A DNA stretch of 64,000 bases from Adiantum capillus-veneris (GCA_014529385.2 CM043943.1:97056355-97120354), one strand, 5' to 3'. Shown: positions 1-12,454, counted from the first letter of the stretch. Notes: a model not told the origin generated them from the sequence alone. Made by a program: numbers and translations.

Positions 1-1152
1 AATTGTTGAGAGACGGAAAGACGGAAATGCAAGAAGAGGTTGGCACTTTGGAGCAGCTTCAAGTAGATATACCCTAAGTGTCATTTACTGAATTGGAGAC
101 ACAGTCCACAACACAGTTGAGTGGTGAGGAAGATTTTCAGGTAAACATTACAGATGAAGACACAGTGCCCATGGTCCAGCTCTCAAAGGCTGAAGAAAAT
201 GCATTGAAAGAAAAGATTACACAAGAGGTGGATGAGTAGTGGAAGGTAGCGATGGATTGGGAGTTGAGATTTTTTCATTCCTTCAAAGTTACACAACTCA
301 CTCCGCCAGTCCCTGCCATACCCTCTCATAAAAGTGGAATTACTACAGGTAAAAGAAAGTCTTTACGCAGACATGCAAGTCGACGGCATAGATAAAGACC
401 ATTTGAAGTGGAGGTTGAGCTGGTTGAACAAAAATCCAAGATACTTGATTTTGTTCACAAGAGTACATGTGGCCTTGCAAAGAGATCCAACCTTCTGTCC
501 TGTACCAAGAGTAAGGACTTGGCAAGCACATGAGGCACTAACAAAGAAGCGGCCAACCTGGCTAAACTATCCGAGATTTCCAGCTCCAGAAAAGGGACTG
601 GCCACATAGGAATACATGGTGAAAACCCTAAAGGGTGCCATGTCATTCTTCAAGAGTCTACATGATCTATCCTTTGCAATGTGATATAAAATCTACAAAA
701 TGCTTCTCACTTGCATCGAAGTATTCAATGAGCCAGAGCAATCAGGCGCCCCTTGGATGTCATTCCTCGAGGGTAATAAAGGTTTGTGCTATGATCTCAG
801 TGGCCAACCTTCCGAAGAAGTCCTCTATGACTTCTATGCCATATGCATGTTTCTACCTTCACACAATATGCTGGCATTCAAGGAATCATTCTACACGGAA
901 TTCTTCACTTGGTGAATGAAGATATTTGCACCAATGATCAGCAACCTCACATCAAGGTTTGTAGGCTACTCAGCGATGGAGATGAAGATTTGAGTAACCA
1001 TGCAGTTTCTGCAAGTGCCAAATAAAGAGAGGAAAATCAGATACCAAAAGGCACTGAATGCGCTTAAAGACCGCCTCGCTAGCCGCCAGCCCAAAGACTA
1101 TTTCAGCCCATAAAGCTGTGTCAAGGGACGACACAGGCGAGGAGGGGGGGAA
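1..1152 (+). pseudogene. 3' coding remnant of an LTR retroelement, unrecognised protein
   Basis: Broken reading frames run up to a polypurine tract and LTR, so this is the internal 3' part of a retroelement that starts left of the window. Pieces include an acidic stretch near 140-230, a Lys/Glu-rich coiled-coil-like part near 400-560, and a clearer block at 700-915 (ending AFKESFYTEFFTW). That block matches, in order and spacing, the C-terminal part of the minus-strand remnant flanking the MULE at 42.2-42.5 and 47.8-48.0 kb (shared pattern PW..F.EG..GLC, then a F.TS/LPSH segment, then a T/EFF end). No reverse transcriptase, integrase or protease motif is visible. Stops and frame changes show it is dead. 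Function unknown; the two copies define one family. Confidence 0.5.
1139..1152 (+). promoter_or_regulatory. polypurine tract (plus-strand primer site)
   Basis: GAGGAGGGGGGGAA stands directly before TGTTAG, the expected start of a 3' LTR. Purine tract plus TG is the usual junction in LTR retroelements. Confidence 0.7.
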
Positions 1153-1600
1153 TGTTAGTAGCAAGCTAACAGGGATACCATTTTTTGAAGTTCTCATTGT
1201 AAAACACTTATTATTTTGATAAATTGAGAATATTGTAACTCCTATTCTCTCGGATAAACTCTATAATTAATGAGCCGGGGCTACGAGCTTCCAGATTGTA
1301 TCATCCTGTCATTACCCATCTTTGATAGAACTCCCAGATTATTAGTTTTGACCACCAAAAACCTTGGCTAAGGTATAAAAGCCAATTTTTGTAAGTTATT
1401 TTTAAGTTTTGGATAATGAGATACACAGCGTGAGATAACGGCGCTCACTCCTCTCCTTCTCGCGCTTCCTACTCCCTCCCCAGTTGTCACATTGCAATTG
1501 CATTTGTTGCATTGCAACCGTAGGTAAGAGCTCTACGCATTGACGTAAGCAGTCACGGAGTTTCGTAGCTTTTGGTGTCGTTGACCTGCGGCCTAATTTC
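1153..1600 (+). repeat. LTR (3' LTR of the left-edge element; right end approximate)
   Basis: Begins TGTTAGTAGC directly after the polypurine tract. It contains a TATA box (TATAAAA, 1374-1380) in the middle, as expected for the U3 promoter, and a pyrimidine-rich stretch downstream. The right end is not fixed, because the partner LTR lies outside the window and no target duplication can be checked; several CA ends between about 1590 and 1660 are possible. Confidence 0.6.
1374..1380 (+). promoter_or_regulatory. TATA box of the LTR
   Basis: TATAAAA in GC-neutral context 220 bp into the LTR. Transcription would start about 30 bp further on and give the R/U5 part of the LTR. Confidence 0.5.
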
Positions 1601-3513
1601 ATCATAACTAAGAATTTACACTTTCAAATCAAAAACTAAGCATAGGCGGGGTATTGGGGCATCATTGCTAAGCATTTAGATGCATTTTGGGTCAAAAACG
1701 ACTAGGTCAAAAATCCACTGCTGTTAATAATTGCGATTTTAAAACTTGACCTAAAGTGGGGTATGAGACCATAAGTATGTGTGCTTAGGTCTTATAAACA
1801 TAGCCTAGAAGTTTTGTTACGTTTGGATATCATTTGATGCTGTAACGGATGTGATTTGTTTGCCGATGAGCGATTGACTTTTGGTAATTTCAGTCACTTG
1901 AGTGTAGCTTGAGTTAGATGCGAGTTGTTAGTTGTTTTTTGAGAGATTGAAAACCTCATGTAGCCTCTATGCACTAGTCGAGTCACCTTTATCCCCCATG
2001 GATTGACAATTTGATCGTGGTTCTCGCTAATACTGCAATAAGATAGGATGACGAGGTTAGACATGCGTCCCACACATTGATTGGTGATTTCTGCTTGACT
2101 TGTCTTCTTGTATGGGATTATGTGGTCTTTAGTAATGATGAAGTTATTATAGTGGTTATCTGAATGTTTGTTTTGTAGTAACAAATGGATTTTAAGGCAA
2201 CGTCTGAATACTTTACCAAGGGAAACAAGGTTTTGGCCATAGTATTCAACAATATGGCAATGTGATTATTGAGGGGTACAAGGGAACTCTTTTACCTAGA
2301 GATTAGGACCAATGTCTTTGCAATTCCAGGAACCACAACTTGTCGGAAGAGTGGTAACCATAGTTACCTTACTTGTCAGCAAGAACCTTTCCACCAATTC
2401 TTTATCTATATTGATGATAGCCCGAGGTATTGGTTTTTCAACCTCAAACTACTTCAACTTTGGATGTGGCTAGACCTAGAGGATATGTACTACTACTTGA
2501 AAATGTGTTCACAAATGCCAAGGATTATTGATATTGCCAAGAAGTTTGAAGCACTTGCAGGTATCATATGGAAAGAAAAGCTAGAAGATAACTGTAGACC
2601 ATGTTGTCTTGTGGGAGGTCTAAGAGTTATGAGAGTTGAAAGAGTATTTAGAGAGTTATCCCCAAACCATCAATAATGTTGTATGAAACCATAAAAATCA
2701 AATTTTGATGAATTAAGAGCATACACTCAATTTTGGTATACATGAGTATTCAATCTTCTCTCTGCTTGTCTTGTTTTTAGTGGATCTTCTTAACCGTCTG
2801 TATGAACTCCCAAGTGAGGGAGACATCAAAGTTCAAGGATATGTTCTTTATCTTAAGCTATGCTAGCTCACTCCTAGATATGCCAAGCCACAAAATTATC
2901 CTTAGGAAGAAGGCACTCATGCTCAATCAAGGATATGGCTTCTGTGATAAAGTCATAATTCAAGTCTAGAAGAAGTCAGATAGCGACAACTGATTCTATT
3001 ATGTACCTCAATATTGGTTTAGTAGAGTCTATGGACCCATTCTTAAGTTCAATCTCAAAATGTCATTATTACTCTCAACAACTATGAGAAGCCTAGATGT
3101 GCTTGGAACTTAGCTAAGGCATATCCAATGGCACTGAACTCAATAGGTATTTGTGTAGAGATGATGTCAATGAACAATACTCCCATGTAAACGTCTTTCA
3201 TGTGTTACGACCTACAGATACCTCTCGAGGGGAAGACTGATATGAGAAAGAGGATCTAGCTCTCACTACACAAGTAGACATTCTAAACTTTGATACCCAA
3301 GATGTAAGTAAATAAAAGGGTAGAACCTCGATTGTAGGGACCAAAATTGGTTCATTGAACTTTTTTGTATTTATGCACATTCTTTGAAGTAACGTGTAAC
3401 CTTTTATCATTTATAATCGAAATATTTTTATTTTCATATGATTTAAATTGCTTTAAGGTCATAATATTTTGAGTCTAACATATGTTTGATTAGTTCTAAC
3501 TAACTTGAAGGAT

Positions 3514-3514
<1 letters not shown>
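1601..3514. other. no recognisable gene
   Basis: AT-rich sequence with short frames only. The longest is a 135-codon plus-strand frame at 2269-2676 (motifs FIYIDDSPRYWFFN, RVERVFRELSPNHQ). It lacks a recognised domain and homologous copies in the window, so it is not called as a gene. Probably old transposon debris. Confidence 0.5.

Positions 3515-3554
<40 letters not shown>
3515..3554. repeat. (TG)n microsatellite
   Basis: About 20 uninterrupted GT dinucleotides. Confidence 0.97.
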
Positions 3555-3555
<1 letters not shown>

Positions 3556-4269
3556 TGACTGACATTCTATCTCCAATGATATGGGTGGATATACTCTCTC
3601 ACCTTATGGTGGAAGAGCATCTTCAAATCGGAGTGAAACTACAAGGGCTTATCACAACCACGCACGATGGGGAAGAAAAGAGAAGGTTACTATCAATGGA
3701 TTGTATTGTGCCAAATACATTCCAAGCATGGTACCATTACACTGTGGGAAATCTAGAATTTAGACCACCAATGCATAAACCTTCACCTATGGGAAGTATC
3801 GAGTAGGTGCAATCCAAGCTAGAGAAGGAACTCATTGTCACTAACTAATGATTGTATACAAATGCTCATGAACTTGCCTTGAGACTAGCAAAAGAAACAT
3901 GGATAGCTAGGAACATACTTTCCTTAGTAATGGCAATGTGATACTTCAATATTGTCATGTTTAATGTATGGGGTCATCAGTGTCTAGCTAATGTACAAAC
4001 ACTCCTTTAGCTCAGTATCCTAGAAGTTATTCTTTGACTTGTTTTGAAAATCCATAATCCACAACCCTCACATTGTAAAGATTTTGTACAAGCCTACAAT
4101 CGACCCAAGTGCTTAGCAGATTGTGCAAGCATACAAAGCACTGATGGATGAGACTCATCAGACAAGTTTCCCAAGGACTCTTCTTATTTTGATGACTACA
4201 TTAATTACAAAAATGCAATGGTTCATAGCAAGATGGGATTACATGTTCATAGACCCTTGGGGAGGAGTA
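3555..4269. other. no recognisable gene
   Basis: A 96-codon plus-strand frame starts in the TG repeat and runs to 3806 without known motifs. Nothing else is supported up to the start of the satellite array. Confidence 0.5.
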
Positions 4270-7200
4270 TCTCTCACATAGGGCCCCTAGCGAGCCCTAT
4301 GGCAAAATATTGGTATTTTCATAGCCCAACACCAATGAGATGGTAAGAGATTGCCATGAAACTTACCAGGGGTGGAGACCCATACAAAGTTTCATGGCCT
4401 TTGATTACCATCTCATTGGTATGGGATTTCACAATCATCAATCTTATACCATAGGGCTCCTTGAGGGCCCTATTGGAAAAAAAATTGGACTTTGCAATCT
4501 CCAAAACTTGCGAGATGATTAAAAAATGTGTCCATGAAACTTTGCAAGGGAGATTATTAGTTGCTTCATCAATCTTTTCATAGGTTCATTGACTTAAGTT
4601 ACCATTGCATTCATATGGGGCTGCACAATTGCTAAATTTTTCCATAGGATCCTTTTTAAGCCCTATGGAAGAAAATTGGAGTTTGCGCAACCAGTGAGAC
4701 AGTAACCGATGGCCACGAAACTTTGCAGGTCAAAGACTAGGGCGCATTACCCTCCCTTGCATAATTTCTTATTTTTTGATTATATCCTCGAGTATGGGAT
4801 TACACAATCACCAATTTTATGCCATAGGGCTTCCTAAGGGTCCTATGGCAAGATATTGGCATTTGTGCAGTCCCGAACCTTCACGATGATTAGCAATGGC
4901 CATGAAACTTTGGAAGGATTGTGATTAGATTGAATCACCTACCCCTACAAAGTTTCATGGACTTCGGTTACCATCTCTTGGGTATGCAGCTACACAATTG
5001 TTAATTTTTTTCCATAGGGCTTGCTGAGGACCCCATGGAAAAAAAATTGGCCCTTGTGTAGTTCCAGATTAGCAAGATAGTATGCGATGGCCATGAAACT
5101 TTGTAGGGAGAAGAACTAGGGTTTATTATATATCCCTACACACTTTCATGGCATTTGGTGACCGCCTCGTCTACATGGAGCTGCATAATCACCAAAAATT
5201 AGCGTTTGTGTAGCCCATCGGGTGAGATGCTAAACGATTGCCATGAAACTTTGCAAAAAGCAAAAAGTAGGTCACCTATCCTTCCAAAGTTTCATGCCCT
5301 TTAGCTACCATCTTGTTTGTATGGGATTGCACAATTGCCAGTTTTTTGTCATAGGGATCATTGAGGGTCCTATGGTAAAAAGTGGAGTTTGTGCAATCTT
5401 AGACCGGCAAGACCATAAGAGATGGCCATGAAAATTTGTAAGGGTAGAGACTAGGTTGCATTACCTACCCCTCTAAAGTCTCATGGTTACCATCTCATTG
5501 GTATGGGACTGCATAATCACCAATTTCTTGCCATAGGGCTCCTTGAGGTACCTATGGTAGAAAATGGACATTTGTGTAGTCCTAGACCAACGAGATAGTG
5601 AATGATGGCCATAAAACTTTGCAAAGATAGCTAGTAGGCAACATTGACTACCATAGAAAAGTTTCATGGAATTTAGTTACTATCTCATTTGTATGGGGCT
5701 ACACAATCATCAGTTTTTTTCCATAGGGCTGGTTGAGGTCTCTATGGCCAAAAATTGGAGTTTGTGCAATCTCAATCCGCCAACATGGTAAGCGATGGCC
5801 ATGAAACTTTGTATGGATGTAAAGTAGGTTGCATTATATTCCCCAAAAACTCTCATGTCCTTCATCTACCATCTTGTTAGTATGGTTTTTTGATAATAGT
5901 CATTCTTTTGCCATAGGGTCCTTATCAAGCCCTACTGCAAAAATTTGGCATTTGTGTAGCTTCAGACTTTTGTCGAGACAATTTGTGATGACCATGAAAC
6001 CTTGTAGGTTTGGAGACTAGAATGCATTGCATGCCCTTGTAAATTTACATGTCCTTTGATTGTTGTCTTGTACTTATGGCACTACATGACACATTAAGCG
6101 ATGACCATGAAATTTTGTAGGGATAGGGATTAGGATGTGCTACCATTCTTCCCTGCAAAGATTCATGGCCTTCATCTCCCACCACATTAGAATAGAGCTG
6201 GAAAATTGCCAATTTATTTCATAGGGTTCTTAGTGAGCCCTATGGCTAAAAATTGATATTTGTACAACTCTAGACCGGTGAGACAATAAGTAATGGCCAT
6301 GAAACTTTGTAAGTGTGATGAGTAGGGTGCATTACCAGCCTCTAAAAGTTTCATATCCTTTGGTTATTGTCTCATCAATTTGAGGGTGCATAATTGCCAA
6401 TGTTTTGTCATAGGGTCCTTAGTGAATCCTATGGCAAAAGGTTGGAGTTTGTGTAGCCCAACACCGATGTTACATTAAGCGATGGCCATAAAACTTTTCA
6501 CCCAGAGGGAGAATTACCTATCCATGCAAATTTAAGTAGCCTTTGGCTACCTTTTCATTGTTATGGGACTAAAGAATTTGCTACAAGACGATAAGTGATT
6601 TCCACAAAACTTTGCAAGGGAAGAGAGTAGGATGCATTACCTATTTTTTCAAAGGCTTCACAATCACTAATTTTCTTCCATAGGGTTCTCTCAAGACTGT
6701 ATGGTAAAAAAATTACGTTTGCGTTGTTCTAAAAGGATGAGATGATAAGCGATGGCCATGAAACCTTGCATGGATAGGGAGTACAATCATTTCCAACCCT
6801 ACAATGTTTCATTGAGTTCGGTTATTGTCTTGTCTATTTGGGGCTGCACAATTGCCTATTGTTTGCCTTACGGCCTTTAGCGAGCCTATAGTAAAAAATT
6901 TGCATTTGCAGAGCCTTAGTTCTAGGAGACGGTAACCAATGGGGCCATGCAAATTTGCAAAGGTGGGAAGAAGAATGTATTACCTACCCCTTTAAAAAAG
7001 AATCACCAATTTTTTTTCCATAGCTCATTGTGGGCCCTATGGTAATTAGTTGGCAACTGTGCAATCCTATACCGATGAGATTAAAGGCATTGAAATTTTG
7101 CAAGGGTCAACAATAGGGTGAATTATCCACACGTATAATGTTGCATGGTATTTTTCTACCATCTCATCAATATGGGGTTGCACAATGGTTGATTATTTTT

Positions 7201-8395
7201 CATAGGGCTGTGAGGGTGTTGTGGCCAAAAATTGGCATTCACGCAATCCGAGACTGGCCAGATGGTATGTGATGGCCATGAAACTTTTTAGGGATAGGAC
7301 GTAGACTACATTACTTGTCCCTATACAAATTTCCATGGACTTTGCTTATCATATTATCTCTATGGAACTGCATAATCACCAATTTTTTTCCATAGGGCTC
7401 GATGAACACCCTATGGCAATAAGTTGGTATTTGTGCAATCATAAACCAATAAGATGATATGTGATGGCCATGAAACTTTGCAAGGATAGGGAGCACATTG
7501 CACTACCCACCACTACAAAGTTTCATGGCCTTCAATTACCATCTCACCGGTATGGGGCTGCACAATCATCAAATTTTGGCCATAAGGATTGTTGAGAGCA
7601 CTTACACAGTCCCTGACCGAGGAGACGATAAGCAATGGACATGGAAGTTTATAGGGGTGGGGCATAGGGTGCATTAACTACCCTTGAAATGTTTCATGGG
7701 CTTCAGTTATCATCTTGTCTGTATAGGCCTACACATTTGCAAGGTTTAGGCCCTAGGATCCTTAGCAATCCCTATTGCAAAATATTGGTATTTGTTTAGC
7801 CCAACACTAGTGAGACAATAAGTGATAGTTATGAAACTCTGTAGGAAAAAGAAATTGGATGTATTACTTGTCCCTACAAATTTTAATGTCCTTTGGTTAC
7901 CTTCTTGTCGGTATCCAATTGCACAATCGCCAATTTTTTCATAGGGATTGCCTAGGTCCTTAGTATGGAAAAAAAAGTGTCATTTGTGTAGTCCTTGACT
8001 TGCAAGATGGTAAGCAATGACTATGAGAGTAGGCTGCATTTTGTACTTCGGTTACCTTTTCATCGTTATGAGACTACACAATCACCATAGGGATTGGTCA
8101 GGACCTTATGGTAAAATAATGGCATACGTGCACTCTAAACCAATGAGACAATAAGCGATGGTCATGAAACTCTAAAAGGACTAGGACTAGGGTGCATTAT
8201 TGGCCCTTGCAAACTTTCATGTCATTTGGCTACCTTCTCATCCGTATGATATTTCACAATCATGATTTTTTGCCATAGCACCCTTAGCGAGCCATCAAAC
8301 ATTGGCATTTACAAAATTTCTAATCAACTGAGACGGTAAGGGATGGCCAAGAAATTTTTCTAGGATGGTGAGTAGGATAAATTAGGGTAAAGGTA
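4270..8395. repeat. tandem array of ~185-bp inverted-repeat units (hairpin satellite), block 1
   Basis: About 22 diverged units with a spacing of roughly 180-190 bp (successive CCATAGGGC sites near 4276, 4450, 4645, 4822, 5013). Each unit is a dyad: a strand reading AAAGTTTCATGGCC, TACCATCTC, TATGGG, GCACAAT, CCAATTTTTTGCCATAGGGC is followed by its own reverse complement. Two symmetry centres alternate: CCATAGGG/CCCTATGG, and GGCCATGAAACTTTG/CAAAGTTTCATGGCC. The second is a perfect 15/15 pair at 7466-7480 and 7516-7530. The short frames in this block are by-products of the repeat. A related block lies at 37,975-41,240. Unit-to-unit divergence suggests an old array. Confidence 0.85.
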
Positions 8396-9505
8396 CCTGT
8401 ATACATACACCTAACAAAAAAGATGTAATTTTTTGGGGGGATTTTGCAAATCTAACATTTGAAAATATATTTAGATTTGTCTTTTCAAGGCGCTTTCTTC
8501 AAGACTAGCATTATACTACTTTGGTAGCATTGCATGGTGTGATGGACAAAAGCAGATCGGGGTGATCTTATGGTAGAGTAGGTGGATTGCAGGTTGAACC
8601 TGATCCAAAGAGGAGGAGAGATCTTAGAAGGGAGGCCTACTACTAGGGGGGCTTCTGAGGAAGTCCGTGACCTAGGGGGCCACTCTGGAGAAACTGCAGT
8701 GGGATTGGCCAAGGTGTTGAAGGGCCGCCAGCTGCAAGTGAAGGAGTATCAAGGGATGCAATCAAAGGGTGACTTGAAAGTTGAGGGTGACTCCCACATG
8801 GGCTGAGATCTATCAGTGGTGGGAAAAAGCGAGCATTAGAGACTCAATATAGAGGAGACCGAGTGATAGAAGGAGTTGAAGGGGGTCAAGAGTCCAGATT
8901 GAAGGGTTGCTTTTGGGCACGCAGCAACATCATTTGCAAGGTTGTGATTAGGCTGCAAGCAGGAGGAGAGAGGGTCAAGATCTGCACGTGAAGAAGGGCC
9001 AAGAGTAGCAAATAATGATGCTACTTTGGTAGCACTGCAAGATGTGATGGTTAAAACTAGATTGGGATGTTCTTTTGGTAGAGCAAGTTGATTGGAGGTT
9101 GGACCTGATCCAAAGAGGAGAAGAATTTGAATGCTAAAAGGCACTACCATAGGATAGAGCTATAGAAGGGAGGCCTACCACTAGGGGGCTACTGAGGAAG
9201 CCTCTGACCTCCAAGGGGGCCGCTTAGGAGTAGCTACAATGGGATTGGCCGAGGTGCTGAATGGCTGCCAGCTACAAGTGAAGGAGTGTCAAGGGCTACA
9301 ATCAAAGGATGACCTGCGAGCTACAAGTTGAGGAGAGCTGAGAGCTGCCTGCTGGAAGGGGCCTAGGAGCAAAGGGAGGACCATGAACTACAGGAAAATA
9401 GTGCTATAAGCTATCCATAATCAGAACAAAGAGGGCTTGCAGAATCAACCAAGGACTTGCTAGGAGGTTAGACCAAGGATTTTTTTTGCAAAATTCCATC
9501 ATTCT
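8396..9505. repeat. two imperfect direct copies of a ~275-310-bp segment
   Basis: 8512-8785 and 9016-9325 are related over their length. Both start with CTACTTTGGTAGCA and share GGACCTGATCCAAAGAGGAG (first copy GAACCTGATCC), GAAGGGAGGCCTAC and GGGATTGGCC. The offset grows from 504 to 540 bp because the second copy carries a ~36-bp insertion. GC content is higher than in the flanking satellite. No gene is recognised; the short frames differ between the copies. Confidence 0.75.
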
Positions 9506-9519
9506 CACTACAAGAGGTC
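9506..9519 (+). repeat. E1 terminal inverted repeat, 3' side of the genes
   Basis: CACTACAAGAGGTC; pairs with 17975-17988 at 13 of 14 positions. The terminal CACTA is diagnostic of the superfamily. Confidence 0.88.
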
Positions 9520-9785
9520 GTGCAGAAGTCAACGCAGGTATCAACGAAATAGCGCCAATTTTTAAACTAAAAAACGCTAAAATAAGCCTCGAAAGAGACG
9601 CCGGTATCGTAGCGTCGGTATGACTATTGGTGTGGCAGGCATCGGAGTAGGCCTATTAATAGGCTTTGAAATAATCAACGGATCAAGCACCGGTATTAGT
9701 AAAATAAATTCCGGCGTTGATTTCATTAGCTCTACCGACGGTGTTACCATAACCTGTACCGACGACCAAAACCTGGAATTTTTTT

Positions 9786-9855
9786 TTGGGCAGAGAGGGC
9801 TGGGAACTAATGCTGCATGTACTGCAGCAAAAGAAAACAACCCTCTCTGTCCAAA
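9786..9855. promoter_or_regulatory. subterminal stem-loop of E1
   Basis: TTGGGCAGAGAGGG (9786-9799) pairs with CCCTCTCTGTCCAA (9841-9854) with one G-T mismatch. A related, perfect stem occurs at the same relative place in the second CACTA element (57689-57776). Possibly a recombination or transcript-end signal; role unknown. Confidence 0.7.
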
Positions 9856-9979
9856 GGAAGAGTGCACAAGCAACCACACTCCACCTACAAGCTGACACTA
9901 AAGAGCGAGTGTATGACAATTAGCAAAATTTAGAGAATAACATAAGTTGTTAACATGATTAAAACATGAGTCGAAAACT

Positions 9980-10235
9980 GTAAAACCATACCTTAACCAT
10001 TACCATAACTTGCTTGTCACACCATAACCATAACCATCACACGATTGCTATACCATCATAGCAAAACCATAACCATAACCATCACCTGAACCAAAACCAT
10101 AACCATAACCTTGCACAACCATAACCATAACCATAGCCTTGCACAACCATAACCATAAACCATAAACATAAGTTGACTGTCAAACCTTAACCATACCATA
10201 AACATAACCATAAACCATAGAAATAAGTACTACAA
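9980..10235. repeat. degenerate (AACCAT)n hexamer tract in E1
   Basis: Repeated AACCATAACCATAACC with interruptions. An equivalent tract stands at 57950-58170 in E2, again just inside the stem-loop. Confidence 0.85.
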
Positions 10236-10273
10236 AACTGTACATATGCAAATAATCACTGAGTGAGAAGCCC

Positions 10274-11385
10274 TCATGGTAAGGGCTCCCAATTGACGTC
10301 CTCTCCCTCCTCCTGCAGGAGCTGGGTCAAAAGGGCCACAAGTCCATGCTTGTACCCATACTTCTCCTCTTGGCGTGTCGAACGGCGCTTTACGGCACCT
10401 TCCTGCAAAATTATGGTTTAATCATTAGATAAATCTTCAAATAACATATATACTATCAATAATTAAAGCATATGTATAATACTTACAAACTCATGTCGAA
10501 GCGTATCGTAGCCTCCACTCCCAAGATGTGATGCTCCAGCAGACTCCAAACGTGCTCTGGCTGCATCTCTCTGCTGCTGAAATCTATTGGGATTGTCTTG
10601 TGTCTCTCGTGCAATCCCAATCCACTCCTCTGCGTCCAACCATGCCAGCTTGGGATCGCCGTCATTGAACCTGTCTCTGGCCTCTGTCCGACGGTGTGAC
10701 ATTGTGGACCTTGCCACGCTCAAAATCCAGGCGTTCCAGACCTGATTGTATCCCTCTGCCGGCCTGTACTCTCTCTGAATGGTGTCAATGATGTAATTCT
10801 TTCTCTCAAGATTGATATTTTCCCAAATCTCCATCACAGTGTGACCAAAATGAATCGTACAGAGCTGTCGAATCCTCTATCGCATTTCCTTTCCCACCCT
10901 ATCTGCCACAACAGCCCCATCCCTGCTCCTGTACACCTTGCTAGGATCATGCTCGTGTGATCCCCAAGGTGTACGTGGTGTACCCATTGGTGAACTATCT
11001 ACTAAAGAGATGGGTGGACACTCTCTTGATGGTGTGGATGCATCGATAGAACCGCTACCACAGCAACCACCACCTCAAAACGATGACGACGTCGTCTCAA
11101 GGATGAACCACCCATCGGTGTAGAGGGCACACGAGTCCTAGGTGTAGGGGGCACACTAGACTGAGGTGTGGGGCCGCTCGGTGTAGGGACCACACTAGTC
11201 CCAGGCGTAGGGTCGGCCGTAGTACGTCTAGAGGTACCTGCACCTACACCCCAAAGGTGCTGTGCCATCACGATTTGCTCTGGTGTGAATTGAGACAAAA
11301 ACGAGCCCATCTGCTCGGGTGACATGCCAGTCGGAGTGACTGGAAAACTAAAACTAGGAGAGTAGGGCTCATCGTCATCGTCCAT
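10274..11385 (-). pseudogene. CACTA second gene (Transposase_24 / TNPA-like), E1 copy
   Basis: This is the second gene of plant CACTA elements, encoding a DNA-binding partner of the TNP2 transposase. It starts MDDDDEPYSPSFSF at 11385 and continues through a Pro/Thr-rich region and a Gly/Cys stretch (GGCCGSGSIDASTP). A charged helical domain follows (MEIWENINLERKNYI), then the family signature RLESAGASHLGSGGYD. An intron with GTAAGT donor follows HEF (about 10489) and its acceptor CAG precedes 10402. The last exon, EGAVKRRSTRQEEKYGYKHG to the stop at 10274-10276, joins in phase. A frameshift lies near 11060-11085 and an in-frame TAG follows GKEMR where E2 has Gln. Alignment with E2 (58364-59322) supports frame, intron and end. 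Confidence 0.72.
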
Positions 11386-11391
11386 GGCTAA

Positions 11392-12305
11392 TCATACACA
11401 AACAACACCCACAAAATACGTTAGTTTATGTAAGAAATGCTTAATCAATACAAACAACAAATCATCGAAACTGCTACACAAATGAAACAAATCAACGAAA
11501 CTGCTACATAAATGACCAAAATCTAAAGTGTATTGTAGACTAATAAAAAGATCTTTACAAAAGGTTTCGTAGCAAAATTCATTAGTTAATCTCTCATCCT
11601 CTATGAGATCTACTGCACCAAAGATGTCTATCTCAATTTGTACTTCCGCATTTTTGTCATCGAACTCTACTTCTTCGTCGCTCTCCGCATCACCTTCACT
11701 ATTTGACACCTCATCTCTAGATTCAGACAATTGCTCAATGCTGACATCCACCTCAAAATCTAAACTTAAAGTTGGAGTCGGTCTTGCGCTTTGTTCATGA
11801 ATCACCTCTTTGAGCTCAACATCCAATCCTTCACACACTTGCTTGCTACGTGGAGCAACTTGAACAACATACAACCAGCACGGTTTAGATAAATCATTCT
11901 CATCATTTTCTATCCATAGTGGATCGGGTATGAACGCAACTTGTTCACATTGCTGCAGAAGTACGAATGTATCCCCCACGTCTGTCCACACCCGCCTAGA
12001 GTTCCTTGAATCAATCCATTCTTGTCTTTGCGCACAGTTGCATTAGGGCCGCTGGTAATAACTTTGAACCACTTGACATCAAAGATAAACATATCAAACT
12101 TTCTAAAGCTAGTCTTCAAGATGTCTTGGATGTAGCCAAAGTATTCAAGCTGGCCAATCTCTGTATTCTCATCCCTGGCACTACTCCTACTTTCTTGGAC
12201 GAAGCTTGCCCTACCACCACTGTCAAAAGTGACCCTTTGTTTGTTGATCCATTGCACTCTGAAGTGCTTCCATGCGACCACAAAGTTCCATATTTGTGAT
12301 ACTGC
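11392..12305 (-). pseudogene. 3' part of the TNP2-type transposase gene: DUF4216 region (E1)
   Basis: After a likely intron (donor GTACAT near 12394, acceptor CTGCAG before 12300) the frame gives VSQIWNFVVAWKHF, then SSARDENTEIGQLEYFGYIQ and FDMFIFDVKWFKV, then, after a frameshift near 12010, VWTDVGDTFVLLQQCEQVAF and CWLYVVQVAPRSK. This order (S.KD/RD.N...G...YYG, then the W..V strand, then the P.W...V end) is that of DUF4216, which closes many plant TNP2 proteins. An acidic tail with many Glu/Asp follows and ends at 11392, seven bases before the start of the second gene. The role of DUF4216 in transposition is not known. E2 has lost this part. Confidence 0.68.
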
Positions 12306-12454
12306 AGCCACAAAATTGAAACAAACTAAAAGTTATTAAAGCAAACTAATTTTCATGTAATGCTCAAAAAGGAAGTTGTGAAATGTACATGCCAATCGCA
12401 ACCCCTTGACATCTCCTCTTCCTCTTCAATAATCAACACTCCACTCCTCTTTGC

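Noticed and set aside
4270-8395. CRISPR-like array
   Set aside because: Regular spacing is caused by a diverged ~185-bp palindromic unit without constant short repeats and unique spacers; the context is eukaryotic.
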